NCBI GenBank assembly: GCA_040357565.1
Contig: JBDODJ010000031.1
Direction: 5' to 3' (one strand)
Length of the DNA: 64,000 nt
From: Cercozoa sp. M6MM
Taxonomy: Eukaryota > Endomyxa: Ascetosporea
Shown: piece after piece, positions 33,385 through 45,153 of the stretch
Numbering within the stretch: position 1 is the first letter of the stretch
Layout of the letters: each line of letters opens with the position of its first letter
Notes under the pieces: generated by a model
Told to the model about the DNA's origin: nothing
Database searches by the model: none
Seen by the model: only the letters and a program-made list of their open reading frames with translations
Program-made: the position numbers and the translations under genes

Positions 33385-34767
33385 TCAGCCTGTGCTCATA
33401 CGCGCGATACTCATAATCTGAATCAGCCCGAACAACAAGTCAGTGACACGTAAGGTTAGATTAGTTGTACCCAGTGGCACGGCAGCTTCACCGATGCGAG
33501 TTAAGTTGGAAGCATAAGAAACGGTGCTCAGCGCAACTGGCGCGGAGGTGAGCGGTGCCGCAAATGACGCCGCATTCGCTTTTGTCGCTCCAGGGCGCGG
33601 CATTGCGTCTGTTCGGGTGAACAAGCACAAATAACAGCCGTACAGATGTTTAATCCGGTGCGAGGCAAAGCAACAAAAAGAGAACACACCTGAAGCACAA
33701 GCGCCACACCCAAAGCAGTGACCAAGACCAAGTGTGATGTTTCCGTACTGTCCCAGACTACAGTCGCATCTGTAGATACATCTGCACAAAAGAAGGAGGA
33801 GAACTGCGCACCAGCAACCAGAAGACGAACAGGAACTTGCTGACAAGCGTAGTAGCCCGTCACAATGCCCTGTCATTTCGTGTGTCTTCATATCCCACAT
33901 ATACACAAAGAAGTGGGCAAACCCACCGAAAACAAGGCGCACAATGAAGGCCCGCGCTGCAACAGAAGCCAAGTGTGCTGCCACTGCCAACTCTGCAGCG
34001 ACCATACAGCACAGGAGCGTGTATTCTGTCTCTCAAGGAGATAGGAGGTAAGAAGTACCTCATGCGAGTGTAGTCTTATGAAACGTCGCAGCAGCTCGGC
34101 GTGTCGTTGCACGTGTTTAACCGCTACAGGAAAAATTGAAAACTCACTGGCAACACCAAGAACAAGCAGGCACAATCTTACACGACAGGAGCAGTAGTGC
34201 GGCGGCGACGAGCACGACAGCATCGGCAACAGTTTTCTGGAGACCCACCAGCAGCAGCGGAACCGCTGCGACGAGCACGTGACTCGGTACCACTTGCGAT
34301 AGTGACCATGATGGCGGCGTAGGTGTTGCCGACAGTGAGGCTGTTGGAGCTGCGGCTGCTCGGAACCTTCTTGGTGAGCCAGGCACGCACCTGACTGGTG
34401 ACGGTGACCGTCGGCCCCGTGATGGTCTCATGTCAAGACGCTGGTGGGTGCGTGACCTTGGTGACACTGGGTAGACAGGCGGGCGTCCGTCAGTCACAAC
34501 CTCATCATCTGGGAGAATTTCATCGTCAGTATCGTCGCGCATCATGTCCAAGCTTCGCCGCTCATGAAAACAGAAAACGTCGCGTGTGTTGCTCGTGTTG
34601 AAGGCACCCTCATGGGTGTTTCGGTTGAGGTAGTTGGCCCCTTTAAAAGAAGCACTGGTATTCTCATTGGCACCGAACAGACCGGGCATGTCAAATGCCC
34701 CGCCGGTCCTTGTGTTGCCAGCCAAACCATTAAAGTCGCGACCTTGCTGACTCCCGCCGGCATCTGG

Positions 34768-34827
<60 letters not shown>

Positions 34828-34927
34828 NNNNNNNNNNNNNNNNNNNNNNNNNNNNNNNNNNNNNNNNNNNNNNNNNNNNNNNNNNNNNNNNNNNNNNNNN
34901 NNNNNNNNNNNNNNNNNNNNNNNNNNN

Positions 34928-34971
<44 letters not shown>

Positions 34972-36479
34972 CTAGCACTATAACGGCCAGCAAGCAAAGA
35001 ATGATACATCTGACTGGCAAAAACAAGGGCGCCAGCAGAGAATGCTCCGATGCGAGTGGCAAAACCAAAGCAGTCGCGACGACCACGCGCACCGTGTCGA
35101 CCAGCAGCACGTGTCGCAGGTTTCGTATGTGGAACAACTGTCCGTATACTGATACACAACGCACGCACACGCACACACGCACAGAGAGGGGGAGAGACAG
35201 GGAGAGAGAGGGGAAAGAGAGAACGGGGGAGAGAGTGGGGAGAGAGAGGGAAAGAGATGGAGAGAGGACAGGACATGACAGGACAGGGCAGGACAGGAGG
35301 AGGAAAAGAAAGTACCGGCAGCAACAGCGAGATGGCGAGAATAACGAGCGACACCGTCATCGCGTGACTGCTGTCACCGTCAGTGGCAGCACTGACCCAG
35401 GAGTGCAGGTCAACGACATCACGCGAAACGCTGCTATCGACGAGTGCCGTTACAGCGTCGCCGACAAGACTTACGGCACGGCACAGATGACGACTCAGCG
35501 ACACTATTGACCAAGTCACAGGCCACGTGAGCGACGGCGCAGCGAACGATGGCGTCTGCGGCAGTGAGGCTGACCACTGCAGGTGCCAGGCAAAGTGACG
35601 CAACTGCTCGGACGATGTCACCGAAGCACCGCTCCACAATGCATATACCGAATCGTCCTGAGATATACGGTCAATCAATCAGTAGGTGTATGTGTGTAGT
35701 TTGTGGACAATAAAGGCACAACTGACCAGTGAAACGGCGGCACAGTGGAAGTGCAGCACACCCAGAGACCATGCGAGCGACAGCAGCGACAGAAGCAGCA
35801 GACCCGCATGCATCAGCAACGACAAGAAGGAGCGCACACGGCTTGGACGACGCAATTCCGTATTAGGCAGCAGCAACTGCACCAAATTAACACAGTAATA
35901 GCGACAGAAACGCACAGCATACTACATTGTAAGCGAGCAGAGGTACCCCCTGCAAGATGAGATCGCCGCGCCGCAGAGTTCTCTCGACGGCGACGCAGCA
36001 ATCGCCGCACAGCGGGTACTTGCGCTCCATCCTCCGCTCTGAAAACACAGAAAAGCCTTATAAGCTTGCAAAGAAAACAGTGACCGTACGCGAAAGTCCT
36101 TTGGCAACGCCGTCGACGATTCGCTTTTGTTTCTGCGTGCACTGTTCACACAATTCAGTCAACCACAATACACTCAATCGCAAAAAGAGCGGTCGCAGGG
36201 CACCTCATCGCACAAAACAGGGTGCGCGGATTCCCGATTTTCACTGTTTTCGTTTAGACCGGACGTGCTCCTGTGCGGACTTGCGTCCAGCACATCGAAG
36301 CGGTAGCTGCCGTCCGAGCGGAAGCCGTTAAGACTGTCGCAGTGACGGCACTGCCACGCGTGCCGCACAGGTCGTTTCGCAGTGCTCTTTTTCGTCCAGT
36401 GTCCGCAGAACCAGCACTCCCGTGCGTACCACCTTCTGCTCGTTTCAAAGCATTGAAGCATCAAGCAAGTGCGCCTCAT
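33385..36479 (-). CDS. TMEM201/Samp1/Ima1-like inner nuclear membrane protein
   Basis: Ima1/Samp1 proteins sit in the inner nuclear membrane and couple chromatin and the nucleoskeleton to LINC complexes. The N-terminal exon carries the Ima1 zinc signature: ECWFCGHWTKKS, then WQCRHCDSLNGFRSDGSYRF (CxxC...CxxC..NGF..DG.Y). A second cysteine block follows: a CEHCAQKQ-type exon, then YPLCGDCCVAVERTLRRGDL, comparable to the CxxC..CQ..VE segment of TMEM201. Several hydrophobic exons follow (LMHAGLLLLSLLSLAWSLGV; AMTVSLVILAISLLLPV), then a Ser/Arg/Pro-rich segment (RPSRGRRSPSPVRC) and further membrane segments. The C-terminus is QIMSIARMSTG. The start at 36479 (MRRTCLMLQCFETSRRW) lacks the membrane helix usual before the zinc motif. 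The intron at about 34768-34970 contains a 100-N gap, so an exon there could be missing. Confidence 0.72.
34768..34970. repeat. (AC)n microsatellite with 100-N gap
   Basis: CA repeats flank N at 34828-34927. The size 100 suggests a scaffold gap of unknown length rather than a measured one. Confidence 0.95.
35183..35310. repeat. Purine-only tract (GGGAGAGAG)
   Basis: About 120 bases are almost all G and A on the plus strand, then tandem ggacaggacat/ggacagg units. The tract lies in an intron of the TMEM201-like gene, where the sense strand is pyrimidine-rich. Confidence 0.85.
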
Positions 36480-36786
36480 ATATTATGTACTTCCGATCTC
36501 GAAAACAATCGGCGCCCCGTACCGGAGAATGTCCATTACGCGAAGACACGCAAACTCTAGACACTATCTGGTGCGCACACACGCCTGCCGGCCTTCGATA
36601 ATTCTATCGTACCACTGTACTTGTACAGTAGATGATCGTCATCTTCTTCGATTGTAGCCGGCATTGTCTCATTGCCACACAGCAATTGGCGTGCAGTTTT
36701 ATAGCGCAGCACTGTGTGCTAATTTGTTTACTTTGGTTCTTTGTGTTGTCGCCGACCGCAGGCGCCAAATCCATCGACATTGAGAA
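36480..36786. promoter_or_regulatory. Divergent promoter region with GTAC palindrome
   Basis: The region lies between the TMEM201-like gene (minus) and PSF2 (plus). It contains actgtacttgtacagta (36614-36630), a near-perfect palindrome of the motif seen at other divergent regions. A 5' UTR exon of PSF2 ending near 36770 is possible. Confidence 0.4.
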
Positions 36787-37290
36787 ATGTCGGCACCGTC
36801 CGCCATGCCTGCCGACAACAAGGTGCACAGGAGTACATTTACGAATCCACAAAAACGCGGTGTGTGTGTGTGTGTGTGTGTATCCGCAGTCGTTGTCGGC
36901 AAGCGAAGTTGATTTTATGGCTCAAGACGTGCTGATCGATGTCACGCCGCATCGCACGCTCGCAGCGTTTCCAGGACTCACGGTATGAAGTAATTGAATC
37001 TTTTTGCCCAGTGCTGTTGCTTCGGAATAGACGAATCGCATGCATAGGGACACTTTGGACCGTTCCAGTTGGGTCAAAGAACACCAGTGCCAATCTGGTA
37101 AACTTGGTGGGAGTGGGTCTTTATGGCAGTGCCTGTACAAGCATATAGGTATTGTGTGCCTGCTATCGGCAGGTTGGCGCTGCAATTGTACAAAAACGGC
37201 GAGGCCGGCATCTCGTGTCCAAAGTGGCTCGATATCGAACACTTGAAACACCGCCTTGAGGATGAAAAACAGTTCGAGGTGTGTGTATGT

Positions 37291-37375
<85 letters not shown>

Positions 37376-38043
37376 CCATACAATGCCATGGACAGAGCAC
37401 ATTCTCGGAGCTGCCTCTGCACTGGTACGAGGTCTATTCCATGCTGGTGCGGCATGCTCCCGAGGTGCTGTCGCAATTGGAGGACCTCAAGGTACACACA
37501 CACACGCACACCTGGCCGGCAGGGACACCGTACTATACTGATGTGTTCAACACAGGCGGTGGTGCACGATCTGCAAGATCTCCGGCAGAGCAAGTTCAAG
37601 CGCGGTCTCAGCATCATCACGAGCGACCCGGACATTGCCATTCGACTGCGAAACATCGGCGCCGTGGAATTGAATCGAATGCGGCCTCTCGTGGCTGCCA
37701 CCATGGATGCTGTGCATCGCCTTTCCGTACTCTCTCTCTCCCTCTCCCTCTTTCTCTCTCTCTCTTTCTCTCTCTCTCTTTCTCTCTCTCTTTTTCTCTC
37801 TCTCTTTTTCTCTCTCTCTCTCTTTTTCTCTCTCTCCCTTGCACGACTGATCAGTTGCTGCTTAGGTCGCACAAAGGCGGCGCGTGGACCACTACCGACC
37901 TGAGATTGGCGATGCTGGAGGCCCAGCGCCGCTGCCGCTGCCTTCTTCCACACCTGCCGCCCAACTGCACCGCTTGCGCAGGGTACACTCTGTGGCAGGC
38001 AGACACCTATGTGCGTGGGGGCTTCTAGCCTCGTGGCGTGTAG
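36787..38043 (+). CDS. GINS2: GINS complex subunit PSF2
   Basis: Predicted subunit of GINS, which joins MCM2-7 and CDC45 in the replicative helicase. The start at 36787 gives MSAPSAMPADNKVHRSTFTN. The PSF2 core follows: SASEVDFMAQDVLIDVTPHR, then GHFGPFQLGQRTPVPIW, the family's 'GPF.PG..V.VPLWLA' strand, continuing LALQLYKNGEAGISCPKWLD, then ELPLHWYEVYSMLVRHAPEV, DLRQSKFKRGLSIITSD and AVELNRMRPLVAATMDAVHR. The C-terminal exons read VAQRRRVDHYRPEIGDAGG and end RRPRGV before TAG at 38041. Two introns are made largely of GT repeats (about 36862-36889 and 37280-37395), and one of (CT)n (37731-37838). Several donors are GTAC. The length fits PSF2 with a short Pro-rich C-terminal addition. Confidence 0.9.
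37280..37373. repeat. (GT)n microsatellite in PSF2 intron
   Basis: GT run starting exactly at an exon end (...CAGTTCGAG), so it seems to supply the 5' splice site itself. Confidence 0.9.
37731..37838. repeat. (CT)n pyrimidine microsatellite in PSF2 intron
   Basis: CTCTCTTT-type repeats of about 100 bases, between the exon ending AVHRLS and the exon beginning VAQRRR. Confidence 0.9.
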
Positions 38044-38097
38044 GAGCAGCACCAACAACAGGCAGGATCGCAAGAAACCCGCGCGCGACCAAGGTAT

Positions 38098-38523
38098 ATG
38101 CAGCTTCTGTCTGTGCTGCTGTTGCTGCGCGGCTTCACAGCCGTGCATGTGCGTACTGCAGTGCGACCAACCGAGCGACGCCGTTCGCGTCCGTTGGTGC
38201 CAGTGCTCGGCCTTCCAGTGCCAGTACCTTCTTTCTTTCCGCATACTTACATTCGCGCTGTGTCACTCAATAAATTAATTGAGCGCCGTAGTGACCGATT
38301 CCACCGCATCACAGCCGCCGAGTTCTTTCGCGTCGCAGCTGCGCAGGGATCGCAGCGCTGGTTAAATATCATACGTTGTCGGTCACGCGTACTGCGCTGT
38401 CAGTCCTTACGTTACCGCGCACCCTGCACGGCAGCGCTAGCATGGCTGCGTTGGATATTTGTACATGTTAAAACTGGGTTGGCAACTGGGGGCGTTTTTG
38501 AAAACATCCAAAGCGTACGGTAA
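38098..38523 (+). CDS. Hypothetical secreted or membrane-anchored protein
   Basis: This single-exon ORF of 141 codons begins MQLLSVLLLLRGFTAVHV, a plausible signal peptide. It continues basic and Arg-rich (SLNKLIERRSDRFHRITAAE). No family was recognised. It starts only about 55 bases after the PSF2 stop. It could be real, or part of an alternative PSF2 3' exon read in another frame. Confidence 0.3.
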   Translation: MQLLSVLLLLRGFTAVHVRTAVRPTERRRSRPLVPVLGLPVPVPSFFPHTYIRAVSLNKLIERRSDRFHRITAAEFFRVAAAQGSQRWLNIIRCRSRVLRCQSLRYRAPCTAALAWLRWIFVHVKTGLATGGVFENIQSVR

Positions 38524-39203
38524 CGTAACAGGTCTGGCGTTCGGATGCGGCGGCAACAAATTCGTTCGCTCAGCTGCTGCCACCCAACACTGCTTTTTTG
38601 TTGTTTTCCAAACAGCATAGACCACTTTCCTTGCACGATTGTGACACACTTCGTACGGTCTTTTTGTCCAGTTGATGATTCCAATTCTAGTCCAAAGTAC
38701 CCTTGTGCCCTGCGCGAGAGCTTGTGCAATTGTTTCCTGCTTGTACATAGTTAAATTTACAGTCTCATATCTCCTTTCATAGAAACGTCAATTTTGGTCA
38801 TGTTTCCTGGGTGCCGCTGACCCGTCGCTCTGTCAGCTCCAAACTGAACTAATTAGAGTTTGTTGAATACTCAGCGTGGAAACTTGGGAGCTTACTATAG
38901 AGTACAGGCACTCAGACTCGGCCGTACACGTCTGACGTGACGCGACGGCCCGACACGGCAGCGCAATGCCAGTGTCATTGGTACCTATACGACATCTCGG
39001 TGCTGTATCGTTGCAGGCGTTGTGCGCTTTCTTTTCTCTGCCAGCGGGATGGATGTTATTACTTTTTTGACGATCTGGATTTTCTCCACAAAGATTTCTC
39101 CCCCGCTTCGCGGTAAACTTCGACCACACCTCCCCCAATCGTATGTGTACGATGCTTAGATATTTGACTTAAAACTACGTTCTGATTGTTGGTGCGTACT
39201 TAG
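38524..39203. other. Intergenic region
   Basis: About 680 bases without a supported gene. Minus-strand ORFs here have no recognisable domain and no consistent exon pattern. Confidence 0.4.
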
Positions 39204-41953
39204 CTACAACGCAAAGCGCACTTGTCGGTCGTCATCGCTCTGTAGGAATGAGGCTTCCTCGCCCGTGGCAAATGAATGCAAGGACTGTGTCCCCTGTGGT
39301 GTCCGTTTGCGAATCTTTGCGTCGTTGCTGCGTCTTCGTTCGTCTATCACAACGCCGTCCGATGTCGGCGATCTCAGTGGCACCAAGTTTCCAAACGCAT
39401 CTTCAGCCGAATGAGCGCGCGTGCCTGTTGGAGGTCGGAAGAACCGTGGTCGTTCATTGGTGTACCTAAGCAACACGGAGATTTAAGGGAATGGCACAGC
39501 GGAAGGAACATGAAGACAATTCACTGTTGTGCTTCGCGACTATCTGTCGAGTTAATTGTGGGTACACGTGCGCTCTCCGCGATTGCCTTCGCGGCGGCAG
39601 AAGCTGCCCGTGCAGAGGTGCTGTCTTCAACCCGTGGATCCACAAGCACACGGCGGCGCATGTGCTCCAGCCCCAGTACCAGTATTAAGAACACCGGCAA
39701 GACTAGTCCCAGTACAACATAGCCGAGCTTTTCGGCCACGCATGAGCTCTTTGCATTTAGAACACGATATCTACTCTCCTAATCCCAAAGAACAGCGGGC
39801 ATACCGTATTCGGTTCTTGACACAACTCTTCGGAGCGTATGAGACCGAGCGCAACGACCACAAGCATCAGAGGTATCAAGAGACGTCCCATCAGTCTATG
39901 CACAAACTCGAACCACTGCCGCATGTCGCTGTCTCCAACCGGCGGTCGCAAAAGCCCCATCGTCACTTGGGCTAACATGAACAAGAAGGCAACGAACCCG
40001 AGAACACCTGCCCAAAAGACGCTAATCAAAAGGCAGTTGTTGGGAGGAAGCACAGGACAGCTCTACCATGGACACCAACTGAGGAAGCCACGAAGTGTGA
40101 GCCGCCTTCATCACTGATATGCACTGTAATCAGGACGAAGGCAGCAAACGTTAAAGCTGTCGTGAGGATTGCAAATAGTCGGTGGTAGCGAAACCAGCGC
40201 GTGCTCGGCGTCGCCATGCGCGCAATCTCCCGAATCATCGACAACTGGTCTGCAGCTCCGCCGCTTTGTTTCAGTTCAAGCGAGCGCTGCAGCGTCGCAC
40301 CTCTGGAACACAATCGAATATTCAGTTTATACAAAAACTGAAGTGTATCTGGTGTACTGCTCGCGACTGCGCGTGTAGGCTTGATTCATGTCGTGAATCT
40401 TCAGATAGCGTGCCGACATGACAGCGAGTGGTGCGCAAACCAACCATGCCAGCGTCATCAGCACTCCGTGTGCGTATACGAGTGGTGGCACTCCGCCGAC
40501 CGTGATGTTGTTGCCGCTGGTGAAGTCCACTTTTATCGCACCTATGTGCAAAGGCGTAATTTTACACGTGCCCGGCTTCACTTGTAACCATTCAATGACT
40601 GCTTCCTACCTCGACTTTGATGCTGCTGCAGCTGCCAATCATCGGACAGAGTCTGCGAATGAGTAGCCCACACCACCGAAGTTGTCCTCCCGAAGCCGTA
40701 CTCGATCCCTGTCTCGGATAGAGGCACCGAAAACAACACAAAGTGCTCACCATTGTCGCTTCCGGTGAGCACACTTTTCACCGTCGTGTCCTAAACCGGA
40801 TGACGTTAAACAAATCTAACTGGCTTGGAAGAATCTTTTCAGGTTACCGAAATATGCGTGACCCCAGAAACGGACTTGGCCGTCATGCTTACCGTGGCTA
40901 GGGCATCACTTGAAACCTGTGAGCTGGTGCTGCCAATGCGTGCAACGTACGCATTGCCGAGCATTCTTTCTCGGTTGAAGCCCAACGCCACGTAGCCCTG
41001 CGAGAGTGTACTCGAAGCGAGCTGCACAGTCAGTACGCGCTGGCTGCTGTCCTGCTTATCGGCGTCGAATCTCCACCTGCAGAAATCGGCACGTATCCGC
41101 AACAAGTGATTGCGAGAGTCAGTGACACTAATAAATTCTACCGCATGATGGCGTCAGTTCCAAGCGCCACTCCGAATGGAAACGCGTCGGTTCCCAGAGC
41201 TGTCGCGGCGCCACTGGACGTCTCATTGTTGCCAGTGAGGATGTCGACATTGATTACACCTCGCGCAGTATGCATGTTGAGAGCATCGTACGAAAACAAC
41301 TCGTTACTTGACCTGGCCCAGATCGCTGTAGCTTTCGACAGCATTTGTGACACACTCGACTGAGTCGTTGGCATATGCCATTCGGCCAGAATATCGCCAC
41401 TTCCAACGTCAATCTCGATCTTTGGTAGCTGTTCAACAGGTCAAGTAAATGTTGACATGCAAACAAGGCAATTTGCCAAAAACTAACCTTCAGCCAGCTG
41501 CCACTGGCAGCGTCACCTGCCGTCGCGACCTTTTTAACCCCCGAAACCGTCTTTGACTCGATCTGAAACTCCGCCTGCGCGTCATTTTCACGATACCCTA
41601 CCGATAGTATAGTGCAGTCGCAATGAAGAGTGCAAATACGAGATCTGCGACGTCGGGGTCACCGCGGTCAATGCGCAGCGCAATCACCCGTGCTCCTACC
41701 ATCGCACTGGTTCCAAAACCAATGGCAATCCAGCCTCTGCGGTAACACCAAACAACTATAATTGGGCACTTGGTAGCAAAGCTGTTGATTACGTGGGCTG
41801 ATCCGTTCGCAACTGGAAGTGCACGAAATCTTGTCGTCTTTTCCATAGCAAAAACGCTCCATCTGCCATCTTCCGGAGGTGTTCAAAATCGTCCAACGTC
41901 GTGTCTGCGAGAGCGCACGCCACGAATGCGAGTAGCGCGAGAAGTCGCAACAT
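39204..41953 (-). CDS. Secreted-type DOMON / cytochrome b561 membrane protein
   Basis: The start at 41953 gives a signal peptide, MLRLLALLAFVACALA, then DTTLDDFEHLRK. A DOMON-type heme/sugar-binding domain follows (WIAIGFGTSAMVGARVIALR). A second, related beta-sandwich follows (EIDVGSGDILAEWHMPTTQS; VLTVQLASSTLSQGYVALGF). A third, DOMON-like stretch is HFVLFSVPLSETGIEYGFGR. The cytochrome b561 core reads PLVYAHGVLMTLAWLVCAPL, then WFRYHRLFAILTTALTFAAF, FWAGVLGFVAFLFMLAQVTM and FVHRLMGRLLIPLMLVVVAL. His residues suit heme ligation (AHG, YHR, VHR). A further helix is YVVLGLVLPVFLILVLGL. The cytosolic tail is Arg/Ser-rich and ends DDDRQVRFAL. CYBDOM proteins pass electrons across membranes, often reducing Fe(III) or monodehydroascorbate. 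The substrate here is unknown. Confidence 0.85.
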
Positions 41954-42449
41954 CAACTATATAAACTTATATCGCACTGTCTGCGCGGCCGGAAACTATT
42001 CTACGTGTTAGAAAAGCCTTTAGGCTTCTCTTTGGAACGCAACACATTTTTCCATACACGCGCCGAAACGCTGCTGTCGGCAAAGGAAACGCTTCATTCG
42101 GCGAGGAACTGCTTTCACCATAAATATGCGGGGCGTTTCGTTCTTCGCGTTTTTCCACGAATTGCGAGCCATTCACTCTACGTACCGCGACGAGCTTGCA
42201 ATTCCCAGTGCAGCGACAGAAAACATAGCACGGGAAGGCGTCGTGGGCTCTTTCCTCAGTTTCCTTGCGTTGGCGGACCTGCGCTGATTCTTTGCCCTTG
42301 GGTGTCTGGCATATTTAGGTAGTTACTGTACTCACGTCCCCTTCCTTCCCCTGGGATGGTTTTAGTTAACTTTTCGACGCTGTCACGGTGTCCCACTTGT
42401 ACTGTACTAGTTCCATTCGCCTAATAGCAACGAGCTGAAGCTCATCGCC
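41954..42449. other. Intergenic region with TTGTACTGTAC motif
   Basis: This 496-base stretch lies upstream of the DOMON-b561 gene and downstream of the next minus gene. It has cacttgtactgtactag at 42394-42410, the palindrome family seen at divergent promoters. No ORF is supported. Confidence 0.4.
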
Positions 42450-45017
42450 TCAAAGCTCGTCGTCTGGCAGTACGAAAACCTCGAGCGCTAGTTTGTCATG
42501 CTGTATCACACAACTTGGATTGTGCACTGAAAAGCATCACAATTCACATTAAGACATTAAGCATACCGGGTCAGCTTCATCTCCAAGGTCGTGTAGCATG
42601 CGAAGGCAGTGTGCAGTGACTATGTCAGCCTGTGTGCCCAAACTAGTCAACCGCACGTGCAATGTTGATTCAGTATGGGCGGAGCAAGGTACAGGCACAT
42701 CGAAACGAAACTGCAGCGCCAAAGCAACGCGCAGTTCACACCGCAAAATACTCTTTTTGTCCGTGTGAAATCTGTACGAAAAGAGTGCTCAAATCAGGTG
42801 ACATTAGTTTACATTGAGAAAAAAGACAGGACACGTCTCAAATAGGCGTCGAAAAAGCGTTGGAAGCTTCGCCAGCAAGGTCAGCAGCGGTTCATTGAAC
42901 TTAGCCGCCAACAGAATGCACTGCACGGAACAAAAGGGGAATACAAGTAGTCAAAACAAGTGTGAGTGCTGATACCACAGCAAAGACGAGTCGCAAATTG
43001 TCGCCGTCGACCAGACGTTGCAGGATCAAAAGGTCCTGTATCGAATCGAGGAACACACACACACACACACACATACACACACACACATACACACAAGCAT
43101 ACACACAGTAGATACGAGGTAGGTGGTGGCAAAAGCGATGGTGCTCAACTCGAGCAGGAAGGACGACGAGGACATATCGATATCGCCAGCGACACTGGTA
43201 CCGTGATTGGCGACGTGAGTACCTCTGTCGGCACCACCATCGGTGTCATGCACGAGACTGCTGACACTGCCACTGACGGTGTTGCCACCAGCGACACTGA
43301 CAACATTGACTGCAGTGGTGTCGGTGTGCATGTGCGGTATGTTGCTGCCTGTGCTGACGTGTCCGTAGGCCACTTGTACTACACGTGGTCAGTCACAAGA
43401 ACCAAGTCATTCCAACATCGTCAAAACGGTACAGATAGCGAGTCGTTTCAGCTTTCGAATGTCTGTCAGAGACTATGCAGTTATACACACATGCTCGTAC
43501 AACATAATGACTCAAGATACTCAAATCTCAAGTACAAGAGACGGCGGCATCGCAGATGCAAAGGCCGTTCTCCACTGCGTGCACACACCTTCCTCATCGC
43601 CAGTGCACATTACACAAAGAAGATACGTGTCGCACCTGCTCATCGATGGAAGCACGCACTTCTTCCGTGCGGATGTAAGAGATGGCACTGCTGATGACGA
43701 AAGGTGACGGCGACATCACCACTCGGTGTCGGCTGTCATGTTTGTACATAAAAGGACGAGAAACATGAACATAGTAGAGTTGAGGTACCCCAGCGCGAAC
43801 TGTAGTCTCGGGTCGTCGACAGTGTCAGCAGCGTATGTGTGCCGCACCCCTTCCTGCGCGTATGAGTTCACTGATAGACCCAAACTACATCTACATATGT
43901 ATGCCAGAGCACCTTTTCAAAAAACAGAACTGAGCCGTGTGGTCGCAATAACTCACCGAAACTGCCGTCTTCTGCCACTGCAACCCATACACACACTCCT
44001 TTAGAAAAGGTGTACAATTTGCTCCTAGAAGGGCAACATTACGCTGAGTTTCGATGTGTGCGGGTTGACAAAAGTGCTTCCACGGTTTCGGTGTCTGCTG
44101 GTAGATTACATATCATGCATAGTACACATGCGTCTCTTTAGTCAGGTAGAAATACCGTGGCCTGTGACATGACGGAGATGCGGCCGTAGGGCACCCACTT
44201 TCCTCCTGTACCAAATACACATACACACACGCACACATACACACACGCAAACATACACACACCCACACACACACACACACACACATACACACACACACAC
44301 ACACATAGACACACAGGTGACTCGAGAGCGAGTGGTACGCGACGATGTGCAGAGCAGGAAGGCTTCGTTGGCGAGTGAACCGGCGTGCTGCGAAATCGGT
44401 AGCATCCCGCGCGTCGTTTCTTGCCTGCACGCATGAACATGTGTTGTATATTTGGTGCGTGGTCCAAGGCAGGTCAGTACATTCAAAGACAGTTGTACCG
44501 CGAGGCAGCGATTTGCGATTTGTGACGTCGCCACTCTGGTTCGTGCGAGCATAACGGTACAGACATAGCAAAGGATACATATGTATGCTCTCGCTTGTAC
44601 CTTCCTGGCCTTCTCGATACACGCCGTAGATATCGGCGCGTGATCTGCGAGTCGCAGGCATGCAGCGCGACCTCATGCAACAAAACAAAACAAAAACATA
44701 CTTGGGGCTCGCTTCGCGTCGATGTGCAAAACTGCCGAGATTGTGTCTTTCATCGTACTACATCATGCACTCACATGTAAGGATGCACTGCGCAAGTCGC
44801 GCACGACAGCGACAGATCGATACCATACGCCGCACTTCTTCTGCAGGTGGATCCTCTTTTCGAGAGTCATACCTGAGTGTCTGCGTACAAGAGCGAATAT
44901 GGCAACTGGTCACACAATTCAAAGCGAAATACACTTTTCGCTCACCAAAAGAAAAGTCTCAGCGGCGTTCAAAGCCTCAGGCGAAAGTTCAGCGAATGAA
45001 CGCTCTTCCTCTTCCAT
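42450..45017 (-). CDS. Unrecognised multi-pass membrane protein
   Basis: No family was recognised. A candidate start at 45017 reads MEEEERSFAELSPEALNAAE, followed by an intron. Middle exons suggest an extracellular part (SYAQEGVRHTYAADTVDDPR). Membrane segments follow: LNSTMFMFLVLLCTNM and, after an exon reading VMSPSPFVISSAISYIRTEE, SSFLLELSTIAFATTYLVS and LRLVFAVVSALTLVLTTCIP. C-terminal exons read KKSILRCELRVALALQFRFD, then DIVTAHCLRMLHDLGDEADP, and finally HNPSCVIQHDKLALEVFVLP with DDEL before TGA at 42450. The last three exons join well. Those between 44100 and 44950 are uncertain, with more than one open frame. Confidence 0.4.
43050..43096. repeat. (AC)n microsatellite
   Basis: Slightly interrupted CA run in an intron of the unrecognised membrane-protein gene. 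Confidence 0.9.
44216..44312. repeat. Interrupted (AC)n microsatellite
   Basis: CA repeats with scattered T and G substitutions, about 95 bases, in an intron. Confidence 0.9.
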
Positions 45018-45153
45018 TGTGAGTCCGATAAAGTCGCTCACGCAAGTGCAGACACAGCTAAACCACCACAACTTCTATCGACTCAAAAGAAATCCGAAGC
45101 CAAAAACAAAAACGCTGCAAAATATCGCATCGATTGTGATTTTAGTGCGCCCC

